Shown one piece after another: positions 41,300 through 49,541 of a stretch of 64,000 bases of DNA (its first letter is position 1; each line of letters starts with the position of its first letter). Source of the stretch: Sebaldella termitidis ATCC 33386 (GTDB lineage Bacteria > Fusobacteriota > Fusobacteriia > Fusobacteriales > Leptotrichiaceae); NCBI RefSeq assembly GCF_000024405.1, contig NC_013517.1, positions 1,550,001 to 1,614,000 on the forward strand. The letters run 5' to 3'. Position numbers and translations under genes: made by a program. A model generated the notes under the pieces. The model did not search any database, was not told where the DNA came from, and worked only from the letters and a program-made list of their open reading frames with translations.

Positions 41300-43273
41300 A
41301 TGAGGGAAAGATTCAAAGGAACAGGAAGTTTGAAAAACTTTACAGACAACACAAGAAAAACTAAATATGCAAATGGCTTAACAACAGAAAAAAAAGATAT
41401 CCTGGATTTATGGGATATTGAAGAGATGGATGAGTATGATAAGGAAATTTTATTTGAAAAATATTCAATCACAAAAAAAGATTTAGATATATATTATAAC
41501 AGAATACAATCAAAAGATAATATTGTTGACAATGAAGTAGAAGAAGACATAGAGATACAAAATAATAAATTGAATTTGTTTCAAAGTAAATCCGAAGTAA
41601 ATAATGATAATTTTAAAAATACGATTACGACAGCAGGGATAAGTGCAGTAGCTTTAGGAGCAGGCAGTTTCATACAGAAAAGCAGTGAAAAAAACTTTAT
41701 CAATAAACGGGATAGCAATAATTTCGGAACAGGAATAATTGCCGGCAGTAATCTGGCTGCAGAGGGATCTGAGCAGATACAATATCAGGTGAAAAATATG
41801 GATATTTTAATGAATGGAGAAAAAACTGATCCTAAAGATGTAGAATTTGATATTCAAAAAGAATCCGGTAAACATGATATATTGAAAATGAGTTTTAATA
41901 TAATGACATCAGAAATAAATAAATATATATATTTGATTCGCTCAAAAGATACATCAATAGAGATAGTGCTGAACAGAGTATCGGAAGTAACAGGATATGA
42001 GGATTTTAAAAGAATATTTGACGGAATAATTACTAGTGGAGAAGTAATAAAAAATAATGGGGAATTATCAAAAGTTACATTAACAGCTTTTTCAGGTTCG
42101 GTATTAATGGACAGGATTAAACATTACAGAGTATTTCAGGATGTTACAATGACAAGGAAACAAGCACTGGAAATAATAATGAAAGATCATACAGGAAAAG
42201 ATAAAATACAAGTACATTATGACCAGAGATTGGATAAAAAACTGGGCAGAGTATATATTCAGCTTGGTATGACTAACTGGGAATTTGTAAACTATATGCT
42301 GAGTACATTTGAAGAAACCGGAATGTCTGTAACAGCTCATTTGAAGTCTGTTATATTTGGAAATATAAATATAACCCAGTATTCATGTGATCTAAAATAT
42401 GCTTTATTTGCACAAAAGAGAGACGGCGAAAATTTACTATATAAAGTATGCGGGACAGACCCGTATAATCCTGGAGAGATCGTAACTTTTGATGATTCTT
42501 CCGATGTAGATTATGGTAAAAACAAAGTGCATATAAGCAGGATGTGGATTGAAAAAAATTTGATAAATTGTGAATTTGAAACAATAGATGAAACAAAACA
42601 TGTATACCCGCTTCTGGGAAACAGTGCGGTAATGGGGAAAGCAGTGGAAGCCAGAGTAGTAGAAACAGGGGGAGAGAATGAAATAGCGACTGTAACATTG
42701 GATTTTAGCCATGGTCTCAAAAGAATGGCAAAAAGAAATTCTATATTTCATGAAGATACAGGAAAAGGAAAATGGAATGTTCCATATACTTCAATGTATT
42801 CACAGAGTCATACAGGATTTTTTACGGCACCTGAGCCCGGAGATGTGGTATCGGTATATTTTCCCGATGATGATGAAATACTCGGATATGTACAGGGATG
42901 TGTAAATAATCCGGGAAATATAAGGGCAAGTAACCCGAATATAAGAAATTATACTTTAGGAGGAGATGATAGTGCAGGAGGGAGTCCGATGTTTAATTTT
43001 CAGCTGGACAGCAGGAAATTTGACGTAAGTGTTACGGATTACATTAGTCTGGCAGGGAAAAACAATATATCTGTGAATGTAAGCGATGGGGAAGTGGATA
43101 TAAGTTCAAAAGGAATGACCGAGACCATTGAAGGAGTGAAAACAACCATAGGAAAAGAAGTTGTTCAGGTCTCTGCCGGGAATACACGAATTGATTCAGG
43201 GGGAAGTACTGTGGTAAATTCAGGTTCATATTCGGTAGTTAATGGAGGGGCTAATGTAATAATAAATGGCTAA
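41300..43273 (+). CDS. vgrG: VgrG-like spike protein with an unusual N-terminal extension
   Basis: Protein of 657 residues, ATG after GGAGGAG. From about residue 165 on it follows the VgrG/gp27-gp5 pattern: gp27-like part (VKNMDILMNGEKTDPKDVEF, TRKQALEIIMKDH), then an OB-fold with WNVPYTSMYSQSHTGFFTAP and EPGDVVSVYFPDDDE, then GYVQGCVNNP and a C-terminal beta-needle of repeated short strands (ISVNVSDGEVDISSKGM to VVNSGSYSVV). The first 150 residues are extra: a charged helical segment (LDLWDIEEMDEYDKEILFEK) and a short hydrophobic stretch TAGISAVALGAGSFI. VgrG trimers tip the tube of a type VI or related contractile secretion system. The downstream Sel1 and PAAR-like genes support this. No sheath or baseplate genes lie in the window. 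Confidence 0.88.
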   Translation: MRERFKGTGSLKNFTDNTRKTKYANGLTTEKKDILDLWDIEEMDEYDKEILFEKYSITKKDLDIYYNRIQSKDNIVDNEVEEDIEIQNNKLNLFQSKSEVNNDNFKNTITTAGISAVALGAGSFIQKSSEKNFINKRDSNNFGTGIIAGSNLAAEGSEQIQYQVKNMDILMNGEKTDPKDVEFDIQKESGKHDILKMSFNIMTSEINKYIYLIRSKDTSIEIVLNRVSEVTGYEDFKRIFDGIITSGEVIKNNGELSKVTLTAFSGSVLMDRIKHYRVFQDVTMTRKQALEIIMKDHTGKDKIQVHYDQRLDKKLGRVYIQLGMTNWEFVNYMLSTFEETGMSVTAHLKSVIFGNINITQYSCDLKYALFAQKRDGENLLYKVCGTDPYNPGEIVTFDDSSDVDYGKNKVHISRMWIEKNLINCEFETIDETKHVYPLLGNSAVMGKAVEARVVETGGENEIATVTLDFSHGLKRMAKRNSIFHEDTGKGKWNVPYTSMYSQSHTGFFTAPEPGDVVSVYFPDDDEILGYVQGCVNNPGNIRASNPNIRNYTLGGDDSAGGSPMFNFQLDSRKFDVSVTDYISLAGKNNISVNVSDGEVDISSKGMTETIEGVKTTIGKEVVQVSAGNTRIDSGGSTVVNSGSYSVVNGGANVIING

Positions 43274-43380
43274 TATTTATGTACCAAGGAGAAATGATAT
43301 TTAGAAGCTATTCACAAATTATCTGAAGTTTATACTGGATATTTTTGTTATATATATTAATTTTAATGGGAAGTAATAAA

Positions 43381-44166
43381 ATGGATGAAACTGAGATGAA
43401 AAGAAAAAAAGTGATTTCTATATTAAAAATGGTGCTGATATTACTAGTATTATTGCTTTTATGTACTTGTTTTTATGAAGGCAGCAGTTATAGAAGTCAG
43501 GTATTAAAGCATATAGAGAAAATAGGTGATAATCCCACGCAGAACCAGATAGATGAGATGTTTATTTCTGGACAATACATATATGGAGATGATCCAGAGT
43601 CTGCAAAGCTTTATTTTGAGAAAGTAGCAGAATATGAACCGAGGGCAGCTTATTATTTATCAGAATATTATTATGAGAAAAAAGATATGGATAATTATTT
43701 AAAGTGGGCTAAACATGCAGGTGAAAGAGGGGTTGGAGATGCACAGTTTAATTTGGGGGTGTACTATAAAGAAAAAAATAAATTGAAAGAAGCAGAGAAG
43801 TGGTATATAAAAGCGGCGGAACAGGGACATGTGGAAGCCCAGTATAATTTAGGAGTTTTATATGAAAAAAATAATCGATTAGAAGAAGCTGAAAATTGGT
43901 ATATAAAATCAGCAGAACAAGGTTTTGTGAATGCCCAGTATAATTTAGGAGTTTTATATGAAAAAAATAATCGATTAGAAGAAGCCAAAAATTGGTATTT
44001 AAAAGCAGCAGAGCAAAGTTTTGTGGATGCACAATATAATTTAGGAGTTTTATATGAAAAAAAAGATCGATTAGAAGAAGCCAAAAATTGGTATTCGAAA
44101 GCTGCAAGTCAGGGAGATAAAGAAGCAGCAGAAAATTTAAAGATACTGGAAAAAATGGGGGATTAA
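43381..44166 (+). CDS. Membrane-anchored Sel1-repeat protein (copy 1)
   Basis: The start at MDETEMKRKK is chosen by comparison with the second copy and by GGGAAG seven bases before ATG. The product has 261 residues. One N-terminal hydrophobic segment (ILKMVLILLVLLLLCTCFY) anchors it or forms a lipoprotein signal, so the repeats may face the periplasm. From about residue 120 there are four Sel1-type repeats of 32 residues (AQYNLGVLYEKNNRLEEAEN, WYIKAAEQG), shorter than the usual 36. Sel1 proteins often act as adaptors or immunity proteins next to VgrG effectors. Directly after it lies a decayed PAAR-like frame. Confidence 0.87.
   Translation: MDETEMKRKKVISILKMVLILLVLLLLCTCFYEGSSYRSQVLKHIEKIGDNPTQNQIDEMFISGQYIYGDDPESAKLYFEKVAEYEPRAAYYLSEYYYEKKDMDNYLKWAKHAGERGVGDAQFNLGVYYKEKNKLKEAEKWYIKAAEQGHVEAQYNLGVLYEKNNRLEEAENWYIKSAEQGFVNAQYNLGVLYEKNNRLEEAKNWYLKAAEQSFVDAQYNLGVLYEKKDRLEEAKNWYSKAASQGDKEAAENLKILEKMGD
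43741..44124 (+). repeat. Four tandem 96-bp repeats encoding Sel1 units
   Basis: Equivalent codons start at 43741, 43837, 43933 and 44029, exactly 96 bases apart. The units at 43837 and 43933 share long identical runs, so unit number can probably change by recombination. Confidence 0.85.
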
Positions 44167-44337
44167 ATGTTTTTTAAATATGAAAATTATGAAAATAAAT
44201 TTATGACAAAATTTTATGCTCCTGAAAGTCGAGAAAGTGGAAGTGAAGTAATACGGAAAATTATCACCAAAGACTCCGGTAAAAGCGTAGTTTGTGATAG
44301 AGTGATATTAGAATTCTATGTGGAATATTTTTGCTAG
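44167..44337 (+). pseudogene. Truncated copy of the downstream PAAR-like gene
   Basis: A 56-codon frame starts in the TAAATG junction with the first Sel1 gene, exactly as the intact gene does with the second. It keeps ITKDSGKSVVCD (nearly identical DNA over 45 bases) but then diverges and stops at EYFC. It is the stub left after tandem duplication of a Sel1-PAAR pair. Confidence 0.8.
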
Positions 44338-44364
44338 ATATAAATTCAAAAGGAGAAAAATAAA

Positions 44365-45054
44365 ATGGATGAAACTGAAATAAAAAGAAAAAAAGTAATT
44401 TCAATATTAAAAATAATACTGATATTATTGGTGTTACTGCTGGTATGTACTTGTTTTTATGAAGGTAGCAGTTACAGAAGTCAGGTATTAAAGCATATAG
44501 AGAAAATAGGTGATAATCCTACACAGAACCAGATAGATGAGATGTTTATTTCTGGACAATACATATATGGAGATGATCCAGAGTCTGCAAAGCTTTATTT
44601 TGAGAGAGTAGTGGAATATGAACCGAGGGCTGCTTATTATTTGTCGGAATATTATTATGAGAAAAAAGATATGGATAATTATTTAAAGTGGGCTAAAAAT
44701 GCAGGTGAAAGAGGGGTTGGAGATGCACAGTTTAATTTGGGGGTGTATTATGATAAGTTATCTAATAAAAGAGAAGCAGAAAACTGGTATTTAAAAGCTG
44801 CAGAACAAAATAACTTTAGAGCACAGTATAATTTAGGAGTGCATTATTATAAAGTGGGTAATATGAAAGAAGCGGAAAATTGGTTTTTAAAAGCAGCAGA
44901 ACAGAATGATAAGTCTGCTCAATATAATTTAGGAGTATTATATTATGAAAGTAAACAGTTAGAGAAAGCTCAAAACTGGTATGAAAAAGCGGCTGTTCAA
45001 GGACATGTGGGAGCACAAGAAGAATTGAGTAAACTAATGGGAGGAGAGAAATAA
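44365..45054 (+). CDS. Membrane-anchored Sel1-repeat protein (copy 2)
   Basis: Protein of 229 residues, ATG after AAAAGGAG. The first 135 residues are almost identical to copy 1 in DNA and protein (hydrophobic anchor, then YRSQVLKHIEKIGDNPTQNQ and RAAYYLSEYYYEKKDMDNYL). The repeats then differ, with three to four units such as AQYNLGVHYYKVGNMKEAEN and AQYNLGVLYYESKQLEKAQN. Conserved front and variable repeat end suggest that the repeat surface fits a specific partner. It is followed without a gap by the PAAR-like gene. Confidence 0.87.
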   Translation: MDETEIKRKKVISILKIILILLVLLLVCTCFYEGSSYRSQVLKHIEKIGDNPTQNQIDEMFISGQYIYGDDPESAKLYFERVVEYEPRAAYYLSEYYYEKKDMDNYLKWAKNAGERGVGDAQFNLGVYYDKLSNKREAENWYLKAAEQNNFRAQYNLGVHYYKVGNMKEAENWFLKAAEQNDKSAQYNLGVLYYESKQLEKAQNWYEKAAVQGHVGAQEELSKLMGGEK

Positions 45055-46440
45055 ATGTTTTTAATAAATAATAGTTATGAATCTAAATTTATAAAAATAT
45101 TTTATAATCCTAAAATTGATGATATAAAAGACAAATTCACAATCACCAAAGACTCCGGTAAAAGCGTAGTTTGTGACGGAGCAACATTAAATTGTCCAAA
45201 TGGTGAAATAAGAACAGAAAGTTTTTCAAATACACCTTACATATATACAAACACTACAACAGTAACAAGTAATTCAATATCGCAGGGAGTGGCTTCAGGT
45301 TACGGGGCAGGTCAGGAAATAAAACCTGTCATGATTACTTTTGTTGTACCAAATCCAAAAATTTTGCTGATGGGTATAGATCCTATTGGTCTAAGTACAC
45401 ATATTTTAAGAGAAAATTTTGAACCACTGCCTAATTTATATTGTAAAAAAACCGGAGATTTATGCAAAATAAAAAATAAAGCATTTTGCTGGGAAAATAT
45501 CTCATATGAAGTGATTATAAACGGAGCAAATGGTTTGGTAAAAAACTCAGTGCTTAAATGTATGGAGGATATGAGTGTAGAGATTACTGTCATTGATAAT
45601 GGGCAAAATCCTGAGATAAAAAATAGAGATATGTATATTTTACTTAAAAATTACGGAATAGGTTATGATGGGATCAGGCATATAAAAGAATATGGAGGAG
45701 GCGGGTTACGAATAGTATCAGGGGTTACAAAAATATATACAGGAGTAGTTACGACAGGATTGTCAGGAGGAACTACAGTTGTAATTTTTATTGACGGGGT
45801 AAATGATATAGTACAGGGTTCCAGAAAAGTGATAAACCATTCTGTAAACTGGTATTCAGAAAATGAAACGGGAGAATATGGTGATTTTGAGGTAATGGAA
45901 GCAGGTCTAATCTTACATCAGAGTATTATGGGGATAGATTCTGAACAGGCAGAAGCAAACAGTAAAACAGTAGTAAAGATATATGATAAGGGTGATCAGA
46001 TGTGGGGAGTCTTTACAATATTTTATTCTCCTTATAATAAAATTTCAAAAGTTTATGATAAAGAGACTCAGACGATGATGAAAATATATGATGAAACTAG
46101 TTCTGGATCAAATTTAGTAAATACTGCACTTGGGAAAAACACTCCGGTGAAAGAGATAACTCTAGCCAATAAAATAACATATTCAGAAGGATTTAAAAGA
46201 GCGTTAAATGATGCCAAGGAATTCCATAAGAATAACCCGTCATCTTATTCACTATCTAATTTAAGCGAAGCATATAAAGAAAATTTGCCGTTTATTCAGG
46301 GAAGTAAACTGGATTTAGCCAGAACAGCCGGAAGTAAAGTAGTTACAGGAGCCAGCAGGGCATATCAGATAGTCGGAGACAGAGAGATATACAATGCCGT
46401 TATAGAAGATGATTTTTTTTATACAATAATAGGAGATTAA
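45055..46440 (+). CDS. PAAR-like protein with membrane-active or toxin-like C-terminus
   Basis: Protein of 461 residues, starting at the TAAATG junction with the Sel1 gene. Residues 28-170 form a PAAR-like module related to DUF4280 (SGKSVVCDGATLNCPNGE, PNPKILLMGIDPIGLSTHIL, LCKIKNKAFCWENI). Residues 220-275 contain a Gly-rich hydrophobic stretch (GGGLRIVSGVTKIYTGVVTT, then GLSGGTTVVIFIDGVNDIVQ with GSRKVIN) resembling, from memory, the DUF4225 group of putative toxins. The remainder is charged and helical. It would ride on the VgrG encoded upstream. Two unknown genes follow within three bases each and could encode immunity proteins. Confidence 0.72.
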   Translation: MFLINNSYESKFIKIFYNPKIDDIKDKFTITKDSGKSVVCDGATLNCPNGEIRTESFSNTPYIYTNTTTVTSNSISQGVASGYGAGQEIKPVMITFVVPNPKILLMGIDPIGLSTHILRENFEPLPNLYCKKTGDLCKIKNKAFCWENISYEVIINGANGLVKNSVLKCMEDMSVEITVIDNGQNPEIKNRDMYILLKNYGIGYDGIRHIKEYGGGGLRIVSGVTKIYTGVVTTGLSGGTTVVIFIDGVNDIVQGSRKVINHSVNWYSENETGEYGDFEVMEAGLILHQSIMGIDSEQAEANSKTVVKIYDKGDQMWGVFTIFYSPYNKISKVYDKETQTMMKIYDETSSGSNLVNTALGKNTPVKEITLANKITYSEGFKRALNDAKEFHKNNPSSYSLSNLSEAYKENLPFIQGSKLDLARTAGSKVVTGASRAYQIVGDREIYNAVIEDDFFYTIIGD

Positions 46441-46441
46441 A

Positions 46442-47269
46442 ATGAAAAAACTGATTTTTGAGAAAAATAAAAAGAGAAGATATGCCTATAAAGAAGAAAT
46501 AAAAATAAGAAATAATTCATATGGAATTTCCAATATGAAAATAAATTCAACACTAATTCTGAAAACTTTAGAAAATTATAAGAAATTAGGAATAACATAC
46601 AGTGTAGTGGGAATAAGGGAAAAAGATCTTCGAATTGAGATGGATCATGAGGTGGTGAGAGAGTATCTTATGTTTAGAAATAAACTGCTGGAATATATAT
46701 TTATATTAGTAGATGACAAAGCAGAACTGCAATGTTTGCTTAACAGAGAGAATATCAAAGAAAAAACATTCTTATTTTTTGAATTAATGAAAAACTCAAT
46801 GTTTGACGGCTATTTTGAAACTATTGAAAATGAAAAAAAGATAGTCAAAAAAATTATTGATAATGACGATTATGAAATTTTATTACAGTTTTCAAGAGGG
46901 GTAAATTCTTTGTTTGTTCCGTTTATTTATAAAGAAAACATGGATTATTCCAATATTTTTTATATAAATGATCTGATTCCAGGCGGAAGTATTCCTGTGA
47001 AACTTGATATAAAAGGCGAAAGATGTAAGAAGCAGATAACCGGAAAAATACATGATGTATATTTTGACAGGATCCAATTTGAAAAAATTATAAAAAACAC
47101 TTTTTTTTATAATAAAATGAAAGACTGTGTACTGGATTATCAATATGATGTAGAAATAGATGAAAATGACGGATTTTTGAGAAATGGTAATTTGTTTATG
47201 AGAATAGTGATTGACAGTGAAATTGAGATAGAGAAAAGAATATCAGTAATTTTGCAGAATGAGGGATAA
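46442..47269 (+). CDS. Unknown protein, candidate immunity or accessory factor
   Basis: Protein of 275 residues starting one base after the PAAR-like gene stop. It has no signal peptide and no long hydrophobic helix. It alternates charged helices and strands (NNSYGISNMKINSTLILKTL, LLQFSRGVNSLFVPFIY, LIPGGSIPVKLDIKGERC). No family recognised. Tight coupling to a putative toxin is the only clue to its role. Confidence 0.7.
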   Translation: MKKLIFEKNKKRRYAYKEEIKIRNNSYGISNMKINSTLILKTLENYKKLGITYSVVGIREKDLRIEMDHEVVREYLMFRNKLLEYIFILVDDKAELQCLLNRENIKEKTFLFFELMKNSMFDGYFETIENEKKIVKKIIDNDDYEILLQFSRGVNSLFVPFIYKENMDYSNIFYINDLIPGGSIPVKLDIKGERCKKQITGKIHDVYFDRIQFEKIIKNTFFYNKMKDCVLDYQYDVEIDENDGFLRNGNLFMRIVIDSEIEIEKRISVILQNEG

Positions 47270-47272
47270 AAA

Positions 47273-48025
47273 ATGGCAGAAAGTGTGTATGAAGTATTAG
47301 AAAAATCCAATGTTAATAGTAAGCAGATTACAAATAATAAATATAAGCTTATTTTGAAAGAAGAAAAAGAATTTTGTGAGTTGTCAATGAAGGAACATAT
47401 AAATAAAAATAACGGGATTTTAGGAAGAATATGGCAGGATATAGAATGTTATCATCTAAAACTAAATTCTGATAATGAAGTTTATGAATTAGTAAATAAA
47501 GAAGAAATACTGACAGCTATAGATAATAAAATATTCGATTATTTAAAGGAAGATAAAATTAAGAGTTCGGAAATAATGGGGAAAATAAATTATGTAAAAA
47601 GTATAGTAAAATCTGATGAAATAATTTCACTTTTTAATAACAGGGGAATTTCTGCCTTTATATTTATGAATAGGGCATTAGGAAATAATTCTGTGTCAAA
47701 GTCATTAGGCGGAATAATAGATATGTTATTAATACCATTTAATTTTACATTTTCAAAGTTTGAAGAGAGTGAGAAATACTTGAAATACACTTTAAATTCG
47801 GAAATTGACCCTGCCAAGTCAAGTATTATAAATATAAAAGCTCTTTTTAGGGAAATATCCAAAATACCGGCAGAGGAGAAATTAGATTTGGAATTGTCTA
47901 TTGACGGAGTGTATATTGTTAATAAAATAAATAATATGATAAAAGATATGAAAATTGTTATTTCTTTCCAAATGAATGAACATAATATTTTAACAGAATA
48001 TATTATGAGTGGAATAGATAAATAA
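47273..48025 (+). CDS. Unknown protein, last gene of the VgrG island
   Basis: Protein of 250 residues, ATG three bases after the previous stop. It is mostly helical and charged with one moderately hydrophobic stretch (KSLGGIIDMLLIPFNFTFS). It has no signal peptide. Like its neighbour it lacks a recognised family. It could be a chaperone, adaptor or immunity protein for the PAAR-like protein. No terminator was seen before the alcohol dehydrogenase promoter. Confidence 0.7.
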   Translation: MAESVYEVLEKSNVNSKQITNNKYKLILKEEKEFCELSMKEHINKNNGILGRIWQDIECYHLKLNSDNEVYELVNKEEILTAIDNKIFDYLKEDKIKSSEIMGKINYVKSIVKSDEIISLFNNRGISAFIFMNRALGNNSVSKSLGGIIDMLLIPFNFTFSKFEESEKYLKYTLNSEIDPAKSSIINIKALFREISKIPAEEKLDLELSIDGVYIVNKINNMIKDMKIVISFQMNEHNILTEYIMSGIDK

Positions 48026-48048
48026 AAATCCATTATTAAAAATTCTTC

Positions 48049-48079
48049 TTGACTTAAAGCTAACTCTAAGTGATAGAAT
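48049..48079 (+). promoter_or_regulatory. MerR-type promoter of the iron alcohol dehydrogenase gene
   Basis: TTGACT (48049-48054) and TAGAAT (48074-48079) are 19 bp apart, the over-long spacer typical of MerR-activated promoters. The spacer holds an imperfect palindrome CTTAAAGCTAACTCTAAG (48053-48070), close to the CTTAGAGTT-AACTCTAAG form bound by NmlR/AdhR-type MerR regulators of aldehyde stress. No merR gene is in the window. Confidence 0.65.
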
Positions 48080-48159
48080 AAAAAAGAACTTTAAATATTA
48101 TTTATAATAAAAAGTTTCAAATAATAATAATACTTAGAAAAACCAAGGAGGAAAGAGAT

Positions 48160-49332
48160 ATGTTAGGAAATTTTACTTATTCAAATCCGACAAAATTATA
48201 TTTTGGGAAAGAATCGTTAAACGGGCTGAATGAAGAACTGCCAAAATACGGAAAAAACGTACTGCTGATCTATGGCGGCGGTTCTATCAAAAAAACCGGT
48301 CTTTATGACGAAGTTATAAAAATCCTTAAAGATAATAATAAAGAGATTTTTGAAGATGCAGGGGTTATGCCGAACCCTACTGTGGAAAAATTATATGAAG
48401 GCTGTGAAAGAGCAAGAAAAGGTAATGTAGACTTTATTCTGGCAGTAGGCGGCGGATCTGTCTGTGATTATGCAAAAGCAGTGTCAGTTTCGGTTTACAG
48501 TGAGGAAGATCCGTGGGATAAATATTTTCTTCGTATGGAGGATGTAGATAACAAAATTATTCCTGTGGGCTGTGTTCTGACAATGGTGGGAACAGGATCT
48601 GAAATGAACGGAGGCTCTGTTATTACCAATCATGAGAGTAAGCTGAAAATAGGTCATGTATTTGGTGAGAATGTATTTCCGAAATTCTCTATAATGAACC
48701 CTGTTTATACATTTACTCTGCCTGAATACCAAATGGTAGCGGGATTCTTTGATATTATGTCCCACATTCTCGAGCAGTATTTTTCAGGAGAAGATGACAA
48801 TACTTCAGATTATCTTATGGAAGGCCTGCTGAAATCGCTTATTCATTCTTCAAAAATTGCAGTGAAAAATCCTGAGGATTATGAAGCAAGAAGTAATATA
48901 ATGTGGACTGCAACATGGGCATTAAATACCCTTGTTGCCAAAGGAAAGTCTACTGACTGGATGGTACACATGATAGGACAGTCTGTGGGAGCTTACACTG
49001 ACGCAACACACGGAATGACACTGGCAGCAGTATCAATTCCTTACTATAAGCATATTATGCCTTACGGTCTTGCAAAGTTTAAGCGTTTTGCCATAAATGT
49101 ATGGGATGTTAATCCAGAAGGTAAAAGTGACGAACAGATTGCAAATGAAGGTCTTGAGTGTATGGAAAAATGGATGAAGGAAATAGGGCTTGTAATGAGC
49201 ATAAAAGAACTGGGTGCTACCGAAGATATGCTTGACGGTATTGCAAAGGGTACTTTTATTCTGGAAGGCGGTTATAAGGTACTTAATCATGATGAAATCG
49301 TTGATATTTTAAAAGAAAGCATGAAAGCATAA
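48160..49332 (+). CDS. Iron-containing alcohol dehydrogenase (BdhA/YqhD type)
   Basis: Protein of 390 residues behind AAGGAGG. The N-terminal NAD(P) domain contains the family motif GGGSVCDYAKAV (about residue 95) and GTGSEMNGGSVITN. The C-terminal helical domain provides metal ligands in FFDIMSHILEQYF and HMIGQSVGAYTDATHGMTLA. The overall sequence fits NADPH-dependent butanol/aldehyde reductases, which reduce aldehydes to alcohols in the cytosol. The promoter looks like one activated by an aldehyde-sensing MerR protein, which supports a detoxification or fermentative role. A terminator follows. Confidence 0.92.
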   Translation: MLGNFTYSNPTKLYFGKESLNGLNEELPKYGKNVLLIYGGGSIKKTGLYDEVIKILKDNNKEIFEDAGVMPNPTVEKLYEGCERARKGNVDFILAVGGGSVCDYAKAVSVSVYSEEDPWDKYFLRMEDVDNKIIPVGCVLTMVGTGSEMNGGSVITNHESKLKIGHVFGENVFPKFSIMNPVYTFTLPEYQMVAGFFDIMSHILEQYFSGEDDNTSDYLMEGLLKSLIHSSKIAVKNPEDYEARSNIMWTATWALNTLVAKGKSTDWMVHMIGQSVGAYTDATHGMTLAAVSIPYYKHIMPYGLAKFKRFAINVWDVNPEGKSDEQIANEGLECMEKWMKEIGLVMSIKELGATEDMLDGIAKGTFILEGGYKVLNHDEIVDILKESMKA

Positions 49333-49352
49333 AAATATAGAAATGAATATTA

Positions 49353-49396
49353 AAAACCGGCATTCTGTAGATATAAAGAGTGCCGGTTTTCTTTTG
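49353..49396 (+). terminator. Terminator after the alcohol dehydrogenase gene
   Basis: AAAACCGGCA and TGCCGGTTTT form a ten-base stem extended by TCT/AGA, followed by CTTTTG. Confidence 0.8.
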
Positions 49397-49541
49397 TGGT
49401 TCCTGATTTTTAGAAAATTTCAGGATCATTCCTGATGAGTATTAAAGAATAAAAAAAGATCCGGCATACACCAGATCATAAAGTGCTAATTAACTGATAC
49501 AGATTTTTCAAAAAGCAATCTGCAAAAATGCTGAAAAACAG

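Noticed and set aside
43748-44107. Repeats in 96-bp units considered as a CRISPR or other non-coding array
   Set aside because: The units stay in frame, encode Sel1 repeats, and have no unique spacers between identical repeats.
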